Notes under the pieces: model-generated
Seen by the model: the letters and a program-made list of their open reading frames with translations, nothing else
What the model was told of the DNA's origin: nothing
The model's database searches: none
Program-made: the position numbers and the translations under genes
Origin: a bacterium
GTDB lineage: Bacteria > Sysuimicrobiota > Sysuimicrobiia > Sysuimicrobiales > Humicultoraceae
DNA length: 64,000 bases
Direction: 5' to 3'
Assembly: GCA_031082185.1 (NCBI GenBank)
Contig: JAVHLI010000005.1
Coordinates: 1 to 64,000, forward strand
Part shown: positions 18,197 to 26,247 of the stretch, one piece after another
Numbering within the stretch: position 1 is the first letter of the stretch
Layout of the letters: each line of letters begins with the position of its first letter

Positions 18197-19198
18197 TCAG
18201 CGTACCAGGTGCGTCCCACCGTCGGCGATCAGGGCTTCGGCCTCGGCGCGTGTCGGCCACGGCCAGTCGGTGGGCGACGTCTGCTTCAGCGCAGACAGAG
18301 CATTTCCGAGCCGTACTCCACGACCCGGGTCGCCTTCGAGGTAGCCCACCAGGAACCCGGCCACGCAGGCGTCCCCTCCTCCGATCCTGTCCACTGCCTC
18401 GATCTCGTAGCGCCGGTCTGCGAGCACTTCCCCCGCGGCCCAGACAATCGAGGTCCACGTCGTGCGCCACACAGACGGTGTCCCCCGCATCGTCACCAGC
18501 ACCGCGCGGAAACCGAACCGCTCCGCCAGGCGTCGCGCGACCTCCGCAGGGTCGGTGCCGCTCTCCCCCGAGATCAACTCGGTCACGTTGGGCTGATCCG
18601 GAAGCGAGGTTACCAGAATGTCCACAAACTCCATTATCGGCAGTTGCGCGGCACGGGCCTCCTCGAGGCTCCACAGCGCGGCGCGGTAGTTGAGGTCGTA
18701 GCTCACCAGACACCCTGCCGCGCGCGCTGCGACCAGGGCTTCCCGCTGTGTCTGTGCGGCCGATGCGCTCAGCGCTGGGGTAATGCCGCCCACGTGGAGA
18801 AGACGTGCCCGCGAGAGCAAAGCCCTCCAGTCCACCATCCCCGGCCTTATCCCGGCGAACGCCGATTCCTTGCGGTCGTAGATCACCTGGGTGGCACGCG
18901 GAGCCGCCCCGTGCTCGATGAAGTACAACCCGGCGCGCTCACCATCTACCCAGATGACGTGGCCTACGTCAACCCCGAACTCGCGCCCCTTGTTGGCGAT
19001 CAATCGCCCCAGCGGGTTGGTAGGCAGACGGCTCACCCAGGCAGAGGCCAGCCCGAGCCGCGCCACGCCGGCGGCCACGTTGAGCTCCGCGCCGCCAACC
19101 GAGACATCCAGGGTGGGGGTCTGCTCCAGCCGCCGGTAGTCCGGCGACGAGAGGCGCACCATCGCCTCGCCGAAGGTAACCACGTCGTACGTCATCAT
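18197..19198 (-). CDS. kdgK: 2-keto-3-deoxygluconate kinase (PfkB family)
   Basis: 333-residue ribokinase-fold sugar kinase. It starts at ATG 19198 (or the adjacent ATG 19195), overlapping the upstream gene's stop. The N-terminal DVVTFGEAMVRLSSPDYRRL and LDVSVGGAELNVAAGVARLG match KDG kinases. The C-terminal PfkB signature IEAVDRIGGGDACVAGFL holds the catalytic Asp in the GGGDA segment (usually GAGDA). It phosphorylates 2-keto-3-deoxygluconate to KDPG in hexuronate or Entner-Doudoroff-type pathways. A 95-codon in-frame extension upstream is an artefact of the overlapping gene. KDPG aldolase is not in the window. Confidence 0.85.
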   Translation of the reverse strand: MMTYDVVTFGEAMVRLSSPDYRRLEQTPTLDVSVGGAELNVAAGVARLGLASAWVSRLPTNPLGRLIANKGREFGVDVGHVIWVDGERAGLYFIEHGAAPRATQVIYDRKESAFAGIRPGMVDWRALLSRARLLHVGGITPALSASAAQTQREALVAARAAGCLVSYDLNYRAALWSLEEARAAQLPIMEFVDILVTSLPDQPNVTELISGESGTDPAEVARRLAERFGFRAVLVTMRGTPSVWRTTWTSIVWAAGEVLADRRYEIEAVDRIGGGDACVAGFLVGYLEGDPGRGVRLGNALSALKQTSPTDWPWPTRAEAEALIADGGTHLVR

Positions 19199-19767
19199 CG
19201 CGGCGGCCAGGCCACCGTGTACAGGTGCTTCCCGCCGGCCAGCGGACCCTTCAGCAGTTCGTCCACCTCGGCCTGCGTGAACCGCTGGGTGACGAGCGAG
19301 GCGTCCGGCAGCACCCCCGGAGGAAAACGGGGCATGATGTCGTCGTGCAGCCTCACCATGTAGTCGAGCAGGGCCTCGACGCCCGGCCGGGCCTTCTCGG
19401 CGTCCGCCAGCGTAGCCCTGCCCACCACGCCCTCGGGATTGCCCACGATCTCGATCGTCCCCAGGCCGGCGTGCCCGTACCATGGGATCGCCCTCTGGTA
19501 GGCGTTTGCGGCCGAGTCCACATGGCCAGGCGGCAGGAAACTATGGACCTCGGTGTCCACCGCATCCTCCATGCGGATCGTCTCGGGGAACACAGCCAGC
19601 GAGTACGAGGTCTCGCACTCGTCGGCGTGGACGAAGGGCGTCTCGAACGGCCCGCCGTGTGCCTTGTCCTTGACGTGGGGTTGGATGGCATAGTACCAGT
19701 TCAGGTTGACGAGGACCGCCGGAACCTGGTACCACTTGGCAAAACGATGAATGGCCGTGGGGATCAC
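19195..19767 (-). pseudogene. Creatininase-family protein, N-terminally truncated
   Basis: 190 residues correspond to the C-terminal part of creatininase-family amidohydrolases, normally about 240-270 residues. Recognisable parts are FAKWYQVPAVLVNLNW, the metal/catalytic segment HADECETSYSLAVFPE, and EGVVGRATLADAEKARPG. The N-terminal metal-binding part (the E-x-H-G segment and the Asp ligand) is missing. The frame begins abruptly at 19767, next to the divergent M23 gene whose own first codons overlap it. It lacks half its metal ligands and is likely inactive. It heads the KDG-kinase operon. Confidence 0.7.
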
Positions 19768-20707
19768 ATTGGCAGACTGTCGAAATGACCTACTCGTCTG
19801 GCTCGTTCGCCGCCGGCGGCGCTTCTCCTCCCGGGTCCTGAGCTGTCTCGTCCTGGGAGCTGCCCTGATCCCGGGGGTTGCCCTTATCCTAGGGGCCTCG
19901 CCGGCTACCGGCGGGGCGCAGCCGTTCGTCGCGGTCGAACTGTCACGGTCCTCGGTGCGCCAGGGTGAGGCGCTAGGGCTCTTCGTGCGGACATCCGCGC
20001 CGGCGGCACGCGTGGAGATCCGCTTTGCCGGGCGACGGTGGCCTGCCTACCGCGCCGGGGAGTCTGGGTGGCGCACGGTCCTGGGCACCGACCCGAACAC
20101 GCCGCCAGGCCGCCACACCTTGACCGTGGAGGTGTCCGACCTGGGGCTGGCGAGTCTCACCGCCCGGCGCACGGTCACGGTCGTCCGCGTAGCGTTTCCA
20201 AGGCGCGAGATCACCTTTGATCCCGCCCTGGCACCCCTGCTGACGCAAGAGGCCGCGGAGCGTGAGCGCAGGCGCGTTGTGCAAGCGCTGCGGGTCCTGC
20301 ATCCGTCCCATCTCTGGACAGACCCGTTCACCCTGCCGCTCGAAGGTAAGCTCACCTCTGAATACGGCGTGCTGAGCATCTACCAGAAGCAGGTCAGGGG
20401 TTTCCATGGAGGCGTGGACATCCAGGCGCCACCAGGCACACCGGTCCGATCAGCCGGCCGCGGCATCGTGCGCCTGGCCGAGTTTCTTCCGCTCAGCGGT
20501 CACGCGGTGCTGGTGGATCACGGCCTGGGGGTTGTCACGTCGTACCTGCACATGTCGGAGATAGGCGTGCGCGTCGGGCAGAAGGTTGGCAGGGGCGAAA
20601 TCTTGGGCCGTGTGGGGAGCACAGGGTTGTCCACCGGCCCCCACCTCCACTGGGGGCTGCGCGTGAACGGGACCAAGGTGGACCCTATGCGGTGGACAAC
20701 GCGGTAG
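19751..20707 (+). CDS. M23-family metallopeptidase (LytM domain), secreted
   Basis: 318 residues. It has a basic stretch then a hydrophobic signal segment (VLSCLVLGAALIPGVALILG, residues about 29-48). An Ig-like beta region follows (residues 58-145), then the LytM/peptidase M23 domain. Zinc ligands are visible in GFHGGVDIQAPPGTPV and in TGPHLHWGLRVNG. It cleaves peptidoglycan cross-bridges or acts as an amidase activator outside the membrane. The start is doubtful: ATG 19751 has no clear ribosome site and lies inside the antisense creatininase remnant, so the original N-terminus may have been lost at the rearrangement junction. Confidence 0.85.
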   Translation: MAVGITLADCRNDLLVWLVRRRRRFSSRVLSCLVLGAALIPGVALILGASPATGGAQPFVAVELSRSSVRQGEALGLFVRTSAPAARVEIRFAGRRWPAYRAGESGWRTVLGTDPNTPPGRHTLTVEVSDLGLASLTARRTVTVVRVAFPRREITFDPALAPLLTQEAAERERRRVVQALRVLHPSHLWTDPFTLPLEGKLTSEYGVLSIYQKQVRGFHGGVDIQAPPGTPVRSAGRGIVRLAEFLPLSGHAVLVDHGLGVVTSYLHMSEIGVRVGQKVGRGEILGRVGSTGLSTGPHLHWGLRVNGTKVDPMRWTTR

Positions 20708-20720
20708 AGCCCCACCGGCG

Positions 20721-21215
20721 CTACGGATGGAATCGGTACCGCCAGTAGGTGCGCTTCTTCTCTCGCTCCTGCCTGCCCGTCATCTCGGTGATTGCGATCT
20801 CAACAACCAGGCACTTGGATGCGTCTTCCAGAGATATCTCCCCAGCACCAGACCGCAGGCACTGGTTGAAGTCGTTCAGCGCCCTCCTGCGCTCCTCGAG
20901 GTCCTCGATCACACGCGCCCTGCCGTGACAGATGACGCTGTCATTGTCCTGGTGACAGGGATCGCCCTCTGGATGCCGCCTGACCTCCCCGACCTGACGC
21001 CCGACGGTGAAACAAACCCGCGGGTTCGCCTTCAGGTAGTCCAGCTTCTTTCCGGTCAGCGCACAGTGGAATAGAACCTTGCCGGAGACGTACGCGTAGT
21101 TCAGCGGGACGACATATGGCTGTCCGTCCAGCGACAACCCCAGAAAGCCCACCGTCTGCTCCTGCAGGATCCTCTCGATCTCCTCGCGTGACTCCTCGAA
21201 CTCCCTGACTGCCAT
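20721..21215 (-). CDS. Pyridoxamine 5'-phosphate oxidase-family (NimA-like) flavoprotein
   Basis: 164-residue split-barrel flavin-binding protein. It starts at ATG 21215 with GGGGGGAG just upstream. Features include QTVGFLGLSLDGQPYVVPLN, then VSGKVLFHCALTGKKLDYLK and NPRVCFTVG, as in the NimA/PNPOx-like subgroup of flavin reductases. Such proteins bind FMN and reduce or sense small molecules; true pyridoxamine-phosphate oxidation is unlikely. It is convergent with the M23 gene, and 13 bases separate the stops. The frame stays open far upstream but without coding support. Confidence 0.8.
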   Translation of the reverse strand: MAVREFEESREEIERILQEQTVGFLGLSLDGQPYVVPLNYAYVSGKVLFHCALTGKKLDYLKANPRVCFTVGRQVGEVRRHPEGDPCHQDNDSVICHGRARVIEDLEERRRALNDFNQCLRSGAGEISLEDASKCLVVEIAITEMTGRQEREKKRTYWRYRFHP

Positions 21216-21596
21216 CTTCTCCCCCCATCCTTCAACGTGGTGGCCCCCGAGGGCACGCACCTGCGCTTCGAGATCTTCAACTCGGCTATAGGGTAATCTC
21301 TGGGTTCGCTTCGTCCTGCTTGGCATGAACCAGGGGTAATCGTAAACGTTTGGGCAACAGGAAGGCAACAGGTTGTCGGCCGCGATCCAGCAGGCATGCG
21401 CAGGGTCCAAGGACCTCGGATGCCTGGCGGTGGACCTCTTGACAGGCTCATCATCCGCTCCGTACCGTGGAGTGGCCGTCCTGCCAGCGATGCGGTGGGC
21501 ATGCAGAAGCGGTCGGAATCGTCGCTGTCCCCGAAGGGAGGGCCAATAAGGGCCTTTGTGGTGCCTACGCTCTGACGCGGCCGGCAGGAGGATCTG
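21216..21596. other. Intergenic region with no convincing gene; contains an arm-type repeat pair
   Basis: About 380 bp between two divergent genes. No frame with a credible start and family match is visible. It holds a pair of 9-bp motifs (TGGGCAACA at 21351-21359 and AAGGCAACA at 21362-21370, 11-bp period). They match the arm-type repeats of the integrated element on the opposite strand. One copy of a 15-bp direct repeat (21558-21572) lies upstream of the 4Fe-4S gene. Confidence 0.5.
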
Positions 21597-22886
21597 ATGG
21601 CGCACGCCACCCTGAAGTCCGGTTACGCCTCGCTCGCGGACCGGCTCAACCGGTTCCCCCAGGGCGCCCCGGCGTCCGAGGTGCTGTTCAGGATCCTCGC
21701 GATGCTCTTCAGCGAGCGCGAGGCCGGCCTCGTGGCGCGCCTGCCGATCAGGCCGTTCACTGCGGCCCAGGCGGCGAAGGCGTGGCGCATCGGTGAGGCG
21801 GAGGCGCTGAAGGTTCTCGACACCCTCGCGGGCAGGGCGATCCTCGTGGACACCGAAGGTCCGGATGGGCAGCACACGTTCTTCCTGCCCCCGCCCATGG
21901 CGGGTTTCTTCGAGTTCTCGATGATGCGTGTCAGGTCCGACGTGGACCAGAAAGCCCTCGCCGAGCTGTACCACCAGTACCTCAATGTGGAGGAGGACTT
22001 CATCAAGGCCCTGTTCACCGGCGAGACCAAGCCGGGCCGGACGTTCGTGCAGGAGGCGGTGCTTCCGGCCGACGGCATCCTCACCGTGCTGGACTGGGAG
22101 CGCGCAAGCGAGGTGGTGCGCACCGCAACCCACCGGGGCGTGGGGGTGTGCTACTGCCGGCACAAGATGGAGCACCTCGGCAGGGACTGCGACGCGACGA
22201 AGAACAACTGCATGACCTTCGGCGGCGGCGCCGCGTCGCTGGTCCGCAATGGTTATGCCCGGCCTGTCGACCCGGCCGAGGGGCTCGACCTTCTCCAGGA
22301 AGCCCAGGCCCGGGGCCTGGTCCAGTTCGGCGAGAACGTGCAGCGTGGGGTGAGCTTCATCTGCAACTGCTGCGGGTGCTGCTGCGAGGCGATGATCGCG
22401 GCGCGCCGGTTCGCGGTGCTCAACCCCATCCAGACAACGAACTGGCTGCCTGTCGTGGCGTCGGCCGCGTGCACCGGGTGCGGCACCTGCGCTGCGGCCT
22501 GTCCCGTGGAGGCCATCGGCCTAGTATCAACCAACGATGCCCGGCGGCCGAAGTTGTCGAAGAAGGCGCGCGTGGACTCGACGATCTGCCTAGGCTGTGG
22601 GGTCTGCGTGCGCGCGTGCCCGCCGAAGGCGCTGTCGCTCTCCCCCCGAGGGGTCAGGGTTATCTCGCCCGTGAACTCGGCGCACCGGACGGTGCTGATG
22701 GCCATCGAGCGCGGCACGCTCCAGCACCTGATCTTCGACAACGGGGCCCTCGCCAGCCACCGGGCCATGGCCGCGGTGCTCGGCGTCATCCTGCGGCTGC
22801 CGCCCGTGAAGCAGGCGATGGCGAGCCGGCAGATGAAGTCGCGCTACCTCGCCCGTCTGCTGGAGCGGGCCGTGCCTGGGGCGTGA
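21597..22886 (+). CDS. 4Fe-4S dicluster domain protein with Cys-rich centre
   Basis: 429 residues; ATG preceded by AGGAGG at 5 bases. The N-terminal 90 residues look like a winged-helix region (LPIRPFTAAQAAKAWRIGEA). The middle has Cys-rich motifs VCYCRHKMEHLG and FICNCCGCCCEAM. Two 4Fe-4S sites follow: CTGCGTCAAACP and CLGCGVCVRACP near residues 297-345. No signal peptide or membrane segments are evident. Similar ferredoxin-like proteins occur with anaerobic redox enzymes, but I cannot name a reaction. It is flanked by a perfect 15-bp direct repeat (21558-21572 and 22900-22914) and lies beside the tRNA-Pro integration zone, so it may be acquired cargo. Confidence 0.75.
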   Translation: MAHATLKSGYASLADRLNRFPQGAPASEVLFRILAMLFSEREAGLVARLPIRPFTAAQAAKAWRIGEAEALKVLDTLAGRAILVDTEGPDGQHTFFLPPPMAGFFEFSMMRVRSDVDQKALAELYHQYLNVEEDFIKALFTGETKPGRTFVQEAVLPADGILTVLDWERASEVVRTATHRGVGVCYCRHKMEHLGRDCDATKNNCMTFGGGAASLVRNGYARPVDPAEGLDLLQEAQARGLVQFGENVQRGVSFICNCCGCCCEAMIAARRFAVLNPIQTTNWLPVVASAACTGCGTCAAACPVEAIGLVSTNDARRPKLSKKARVDSTICLGCGVCVRACPPKALSLSPRGVRVISPVNSAHRTVLMAIERGTLQHLIFDNGALASHRAMAAVLGVILRLPPVKQAMASRQMKSRYLARLLERAVPGA

Positions 22887-22920
22887 ATCGCGCGGCATAG
22901 TGGTGCCTACGCTCCGCCCC

Positions 22921-23115
22921 AAGGCACACTGGTAAGGCACCAAACCTACAGACACACGACAACGCGGACCCGGCACAATCGCCGAAACCCGCGTCCGGTC
23001 TGGCCTTTCACCTGGTCGGGCCACCCGGATTTGAACCCGGGACCCCCTGAACCCGATTTCTGCTTGGGCTCGATCCGCATTTCTTCGCCCGGCTAAGACA
23101 CCAGGAAGGCACCAG
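22921..23115. repeat. Arm-type-like motifs flanking the relic att site
   Basis: On the plus strand AAGGCACAC (22921) and AAGGCACCA (22934) lie left of the relic att copy. AAGACACCA (23096) and AAGGCACCA (23107), exactly 11 bp apart, lie to its right. They resemble the AAGGCAACA boxes of the intact neighbouring element and suggest a related integrase with a slightly different arm specificity. Confidence 0.5.
23012..23055 (-). repeat. Relic att site: diverged tRNA-Pro 3' fragment
   Basis: This 44-bp stretch corresponds to the 3' portion of tRNA-Pro, from the anticodon-loop side through T-arm and acceptor to CCA, with several substitutions. One T-stem pair is mismatched. The flank upstream (GCGTCC-GTCT then about 12 bases, then the core) is also shared with the two other copies at 24363 and 35090. 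It cannot be a full tRNA because the 5' half is absent. It marks an older integration at the same tRNA family. Confidence 0.8.
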
Positions 23116-23213
23116 CCGCTGACGCCAACCAAAGGCCTTTCCAGAACTCCTGAGTGTCGTTGGGAGTTGGCGCTCCCAAGGGACTCGTCCACGAGAGGGA
23201 GCGGGTAGCTCCC

Positions 23214-23570
23214 TCAGGCTGGGACGCTCAGTGACTCGAGTCGCTGTAGGGTGTCCGGGTACTTCCGGACGAGCCAGATGAGGGCAGCGGCCTGTTCATT
23301 GGGTTTGCTCCGGCCCTGCTCCCACCGCTCGAGGGTCCTCGGGTTGACCCCAATCCTGAAGGCGAAGACCTGGCGCGACATGTGGAGGGCTTCCCGCGTC
23401 TCGCGAACGAAATCCGAATCGACGGGCGGAACTACGATGGGCTCCACCTCGTGGGTCCGAAGGGTCACGCGCCCCTCCCGATGGTCGCGCATCGCCTGGA
23501 CACCCGCCATGAGCTCACGGAACATGTTCCGTTCCTTCGTTGCCTTGACTCGCTTCCTGCTCTTGGCCAT
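23214..23570 (-). CDS. higA: HigA/NadS-type antitoxin, XRE-family HTH
   Basis: 118 residues with a C-terminal helix-turn-helix: SDFVRETREALHMSRQVFAF and RIGVNPRTLERWEQGRSKPN (residues about 52-90). The inner MFRELMAGVQAMRDHREG matches the usual start of this antitoxin group. GGAGGG precedes ATG 23570, so a 15-residue basic extension is probably real. It sits 4 bp after the broken toxin gene, in the usual higB-higA order. It would bind the palindrome in the promoter upstream. The antitoxin is intact although its toxin is not. Confidence 0.85.
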   Translation of the reverse strand: MAKSRKRVKATKERNMFRELMAGVQAMRDHREGRVTLRTHEVEPIVVPPVDSDFVRETREALHMSRQVFAFRIGVNPRTLERWEQGRSKPNEQAAALIWLVRKYPDTLQRLESLSVPA

Positions 23571-23573
23571 TGC

Positions 23574-23878
23574 CTACTCCCTCCGCGTCCCCCGACGCTG
23601 TGCGCGCTGTCGGGTCTCTTGCTCGATCGCGGCCCTGAGGAGACGCTTCTGGTCGGGGCTCAAATCTGCCACTTCGTCCTTGTCGTGCTCAGACCGCCAC
23701 GCTTCCCTCTGCCTCTCCTGCGATCCGCCCAACGGAGCTTTCGGAATCCGCCAGTCCCAGCGATGACGGCTCCTGCCTCGAAATCGCGAGCCAGGTGGAG
23801 CTGGAGCATCCTGTAGCCGTCGTCGCTCAGGTACTCCGGGACGAGCTGTGTGAACAGCGGTGCCTCGATGAACTCCAC
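23574..23878 (-). pseudogene. higB: HigB-type RelE-fold toxin, broken by deletion/frameshift
   Basis: From GTG 23878 the frame encodes the toxin N-terminus (MEFIEAPLFTQLVPEYLSDD, then AVIAGTGGFRKLRWADRRRG and RGKRGG). It then runs to a premature stop at 23660. The toxin C-terminus (DKDEVADLSPDQKRLLRAAI) continues in a different frame down to 23574. The central strands with the usual aromatic/YYW segment are missing between GKRGG and DEVADL. This indicates an internal deletion that also shifted the frame. The toxin should be inactive. Confidence 0.85.
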
Positions 23879-23886
23879 CGAAGCAA

Positions 23887-23915
23887 ATCCTACGCAATTT
23901 GCGTATACTCGTCAA
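23887..23915 (-). promoter_or_regulatory. higBA promoter with palindromic operator
   Basis: Minus-strand -35 TTGACG (23910-23915), 17-bp spacer, -10 TAGGAT (23887-23892). A perfect 15-bp palindrome TACGCAATTTGCGTA (23891-23905) fills the spacer and overlaps the -10, nine bases from the -35. This is the expected position for antitoxin autorepression. Both the promoter and operator look intact. Confidence 0.75.
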
Positions 23916-24362
23916 GCACTTCTTTCGGCGGGTGCGCATCAGGCGGTTCACCAACCAGACGTAGCTGAACATGGCGTCGTGCTTGAGATCGTATCCACGC
24001 ACCGTCCTCTGCTCCGTCGAGGGGTGAAATAGAGCATTCTACCGCACCCTGCTGGGCGCTCAACGCCCAGAGTGGAACACAACGTGAGCGCGTGACGTCA
24101 GCGGGCCCACGCAGCCTACCCGTTGGCGGCCCGCTGCGCTTCGTTCGGCACGCACCCGCAGGGTTTCCGCGTCCTTCCAGAACCTGCGAGGCTTCTTGGC
24201 TGGCGAAGTTCCATGAGCAGCGTGCCGAAGCCAATTGACTGCGCTTTCGGGCAGCAGGGACACGAGCACGCGGCTGCGTGGAAACACGTACACGAACCCA
24301 GTAAGAAGCACGAACGCGAGCCCCGCCCAACGGCTAGAACCCGCGTCCTGTCTATCTTTTGA
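23916..24362. other. Non-coding remnant of an older integrated element
   Basis: About 450 bp between the higBA promoter and the att repeat. Open frames on both strands lack ribosome sites and recognisable products. The right end (24336-24350) is one arm of a 15-bp inverted repeat around the att site. I see no gene here. Confidence 0.5.
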
Positions 24363-24463
24363 CCTGGTCGGGCCGCCGGGATTTGAACCCGGGGCCTCCT
24401 GAACCCCATTCAGGCGCGTTCCCGCACGTCCGACGGCGAGGATGCAGTCAGGACGCGGGTTCT
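24336..24463. repeat. 15-bp inverted repeat bracketing attL
   Basis: AGAACCCGCGTCCTG at 24336-24350 and its exact complement at 24449-24463 enclose 98 bp that contain the 56-bp att repeat. The right arm overlaps the 3' end of the integrase gene. The left arm resembles sequence found at the same distance from the other two tRNA-Pro copies. Confidence 0.7.
24363..24418 (-). repeat. attL: attL: 56-bp duplicate of the tRNA-Pro 3' half
   Basis: Identical over 56 bp to 35090-35145, which covers the 3' part of the intact tRNA-Pro gene from the D-arm/anticodon region to just past CCA. The integrase stop is 30 bp away. With the matching copy at the tRNA it defines the ends of a 10.7-kb integrated element. 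Confidence 0.93.
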
Positions 24464-25668
24464 GACGTTCGCTCCTTCTGCCGGTGCCCCGTTGTTGCCT
24501 TCCTGTTGCCTTCTTTGGCGCCGGCTTGCGCCCGGAACCAGGCGTCCATCCGCTCGCCCATCCCCTGGAACGCCCCGGCCATCAGGTGCCCGTAGGTGTC
24601 CATCGTCGTGCCGATCCGCTCGTGACGCATCCGGGCCTGAATGGCCTTGGCGTGTTCCCCCATCGCGATGAGGTGCGTCGCCGTCGAGTGCCGCAGCGCG
24701 TGGAACTTCACTGGCGGGATGCCCGCGCGCTTGAGGTGGCGGGTGAAGGCGTGCCGGAGGTTGTGAGGGTCAATCGGCCCGCCGGCCCGGTTGCGGAAGA
24801 CGTAGGGCTGCCCCGGATCATCGCTGGCCGGCAACGCGAGCAACGCCTGCACCACCGAGGGCGAGAGCTCGTCAACCACGGCCGCCGATCCCTTCGTCTT
24901 CGGTGCCGCGTCATGCACGACGTACCTCTCGCCCAGCCGCTCGCGCTTGCGACTTGCCCTCACGCGCAGGCGCCGGTTCGCCAGGTCGAGGTCGTCCCAC
25001 TTCAGCGCCAAGACTTCGCCGCGGCGCAAACCGGCGTTGACGGTGAGATGGTACAGCGTCCGATAGGGCTCCTGTGCGATGGCCAGCAGCCGGTCTACCT
25101 GCTCAGGCGTGAGGTACTGCACCCGGCCCTCGGCGCCCTTGCGCGTCGGCAGCGGCTTCGCCTTCACCGCAGGATTCGAGGCCAGCGCCCCGCGCTCGAC
25201 CGCATCGGCGAGGATCATCCGCAGGATGTTCAGCGTGTCGTTCATCGTCGTGACTGACAGCGGCTGAGGCTCCTTCTTCTGCTTCGGATGATGCCGCCGC
25301 GCACGCTGGCCGGAGACCAGCCAAGCCTCCACGTCTTCGCGCGTGATGGCGCCGAGGCGCTTGCCTGCGAAGAAGGGCAGGAGCCGCTCCACCGCGTCCT
25401 CGTAGTCCTCGAACGTCTTGGCCTGGACCCGCGGCGGCCGCATCCGCTCCAGCCAGGCCGCGGCCACCTCGTCGAAGTGTTGCGTCCGCGACGGCGGGAG
25501 ATGGTGAATCCCGAGTTGCGCCTCGGCTTCCCGCTGCGCCAGGACCTTGCGGGCCAGGCGCTTGCCCTCTTCACCCGGCCCGATGGTCTGCCGGACCCGT
25601 TCGCCGTTGGCGGCGATGTAGTCAACAAACCATGTGCCGCGCCCTTCGTTGAACCTCACGCTGCCCAT
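24448..25668 (-). CDS. int: Tyrosine site-specific recombinase (integrase)
   Basis: 406 residues. It has an N-terminal arm-binding beta region (GSVRFNEGRGTWFVDYIAAN), a SAM-like core-binding domain (residues 60-160) and a catalytic domain. The catalytic set is visible: Arg in NAGLRRGEVLALKWDDLDL, His-x-x-Arg-His in KFHALRHSTATHLIAMGEH, and the nucleophile Tyr in TMDTYGHL. It integrates and excises the element at tRNA-Pro. Two arm-type 9-mers (24493-24512) lie inside its last codons. AGGAGG precedes the ATG. It is the last gene of a four-gene operon whose promoter is at 26743-26770. Confidence 0.96.
   Translation of the reverse strand: MGSVRFNEGRGTWFVDYIAANGERVRQTIGPGEEGKRLARKVLAQREAEAQLGIHHLPPSRTQHFDEVAAAWLERMRPPRVQAKTFEDYEDAVERLLPFFAGKRLGAITREDVEAWLVSGQRARRHHPKQKKEPQPLSVTTMNDTLNILRMILADAVERGALASNPAVKAKPLPTRKGAEGRVQYLTPEQVDRLLAIAQEPYRTLYHLTVNAGLRRGEVLALKWDDLDLANRRLRVRASRKRERLGERYVVHDAAPKTKGSAAVVDELSPSVVQALLALPASDDPGQPYVFRNRAGGPIDPHNLRHAFTRHLKRAGIPPVKFHALRHSTATHLIAMGEHAKAIQARMRHERIGTTMDTYGHLMAGAFQGMGERMDAWFRAQAGAKEGNRKATTGHRQKERTSEPAS
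24493..24512. repeat. Left arm-type repeats (two TGTTGCCTT boxes)
   Basis: TGTTGCCTT occurs at 24493-24501 and 24504-24512, an 11-bp period (one helical turn), inside the integrase 3' end and 75 bp from attL. The same box in the same orientation occurs three times at the other end of the element. This arrangement is typical of arm-type binding sites for integrase. Confidence 0.7.
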
Positions 25669-25701
25669 CGCTTCACCTCCTCCGTCACGTGCTTGGCGAT
25701 T

Positions 25702-26244
25702 CTACCGTGATCGTTCAATTCGGACACCCCGCAGGGCGTTGTAGGAGGCGACTTTGGTGCCAAAGCCATCGAGAACATCGACGTAGATCGCCTCCGGCAC
25801 ATGATGCCCTTCCTGCTTCTGCGCCTGGACGTACAAGGCAGCGAACATTTCTACTGCTCGTTGCTGCTCGTAGGGAGCCGCGCGATACCATTGGTCCTCG
25901 ACGACTATCGTCAGGGTACTGGTCGAGGGATCGGCCCGGACCGACCGCACGAAAGAGATTTGCACAAGCTGACTTAGCATCTCCTGAACCGCACCTGGGC
26001 GGACTGGTACAACAGCAGCGGGAGGACCGGCCGGACGCCTCGGGCCGCCGAGTTGGGCGAGATTCAGGGCATTGCCAACGATGCCCAGCGCGAAGAGCGC
26101 CAGCACGACCTTGACGATGAGGTGCTGCCGCCGCCACCAGGCAACTGCGGCGCTCGTGCCGAGCCGTTTCTGCTCTTGAGGCTGGTAGGTGGACGCGACC
26201 CAGAAGGGCTCGCCTTCTCCCGGCTTCTTGCCCACGTCTGGCAC
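25702..26244 (-). CDS. Membrane-anchored protein of unknown function
   Basis: 180 residues, not recognised. A cytoplasmic Pro/Gln-rich N-terminus (residues 1-40) precedes one membrane segment (HLIVKVVLALFALGIVGNAL, residues about 41-60). A soluble region follows (VQEMLSQLVQISFVRSVRAD, TLTIVVEDQWYRA, VDVLDGFGTKVASYN). It sits 33 bp upstream of int in the same operon, with 3 bp to the preceding gene. The C-terminal part has an alternating hydrophobic pattern suggesting a small alpha/beta domain outside the membrane. Function unknown. Confidence 0.65.
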   Translation of the reverse strand: MPDVGKKPGEGEPFWVASTYQPQEQKRLGTSAAVAWWRRQHLIVKVVLALFALGIVGNALNLAQLGGPRRPAGPPAAVVPVRPGAVQEMLSQLVQISFVRSVRADPSTSTLTIVVEDQWYRAAPYEQQRAVEMFAALYVQAQKQEGHHVPEAIYVDVLDGFGTKVASYNALRGVRIERSR

Positions 26245-26247
26245 AGT

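Noticed and set aside
21216-22175. Long in-frame N-terminal extension of the NimA-like gene
   Set aside because: The extension runs antisense through the 4Fe-4S gene and has no ribosome site; ATG 21215 has a strong one.
23890-24330. 146-residue minus-strand frame left of attL
   Set aside because: No ribosome site and no recognisable product; overlaps the higBA promoter.
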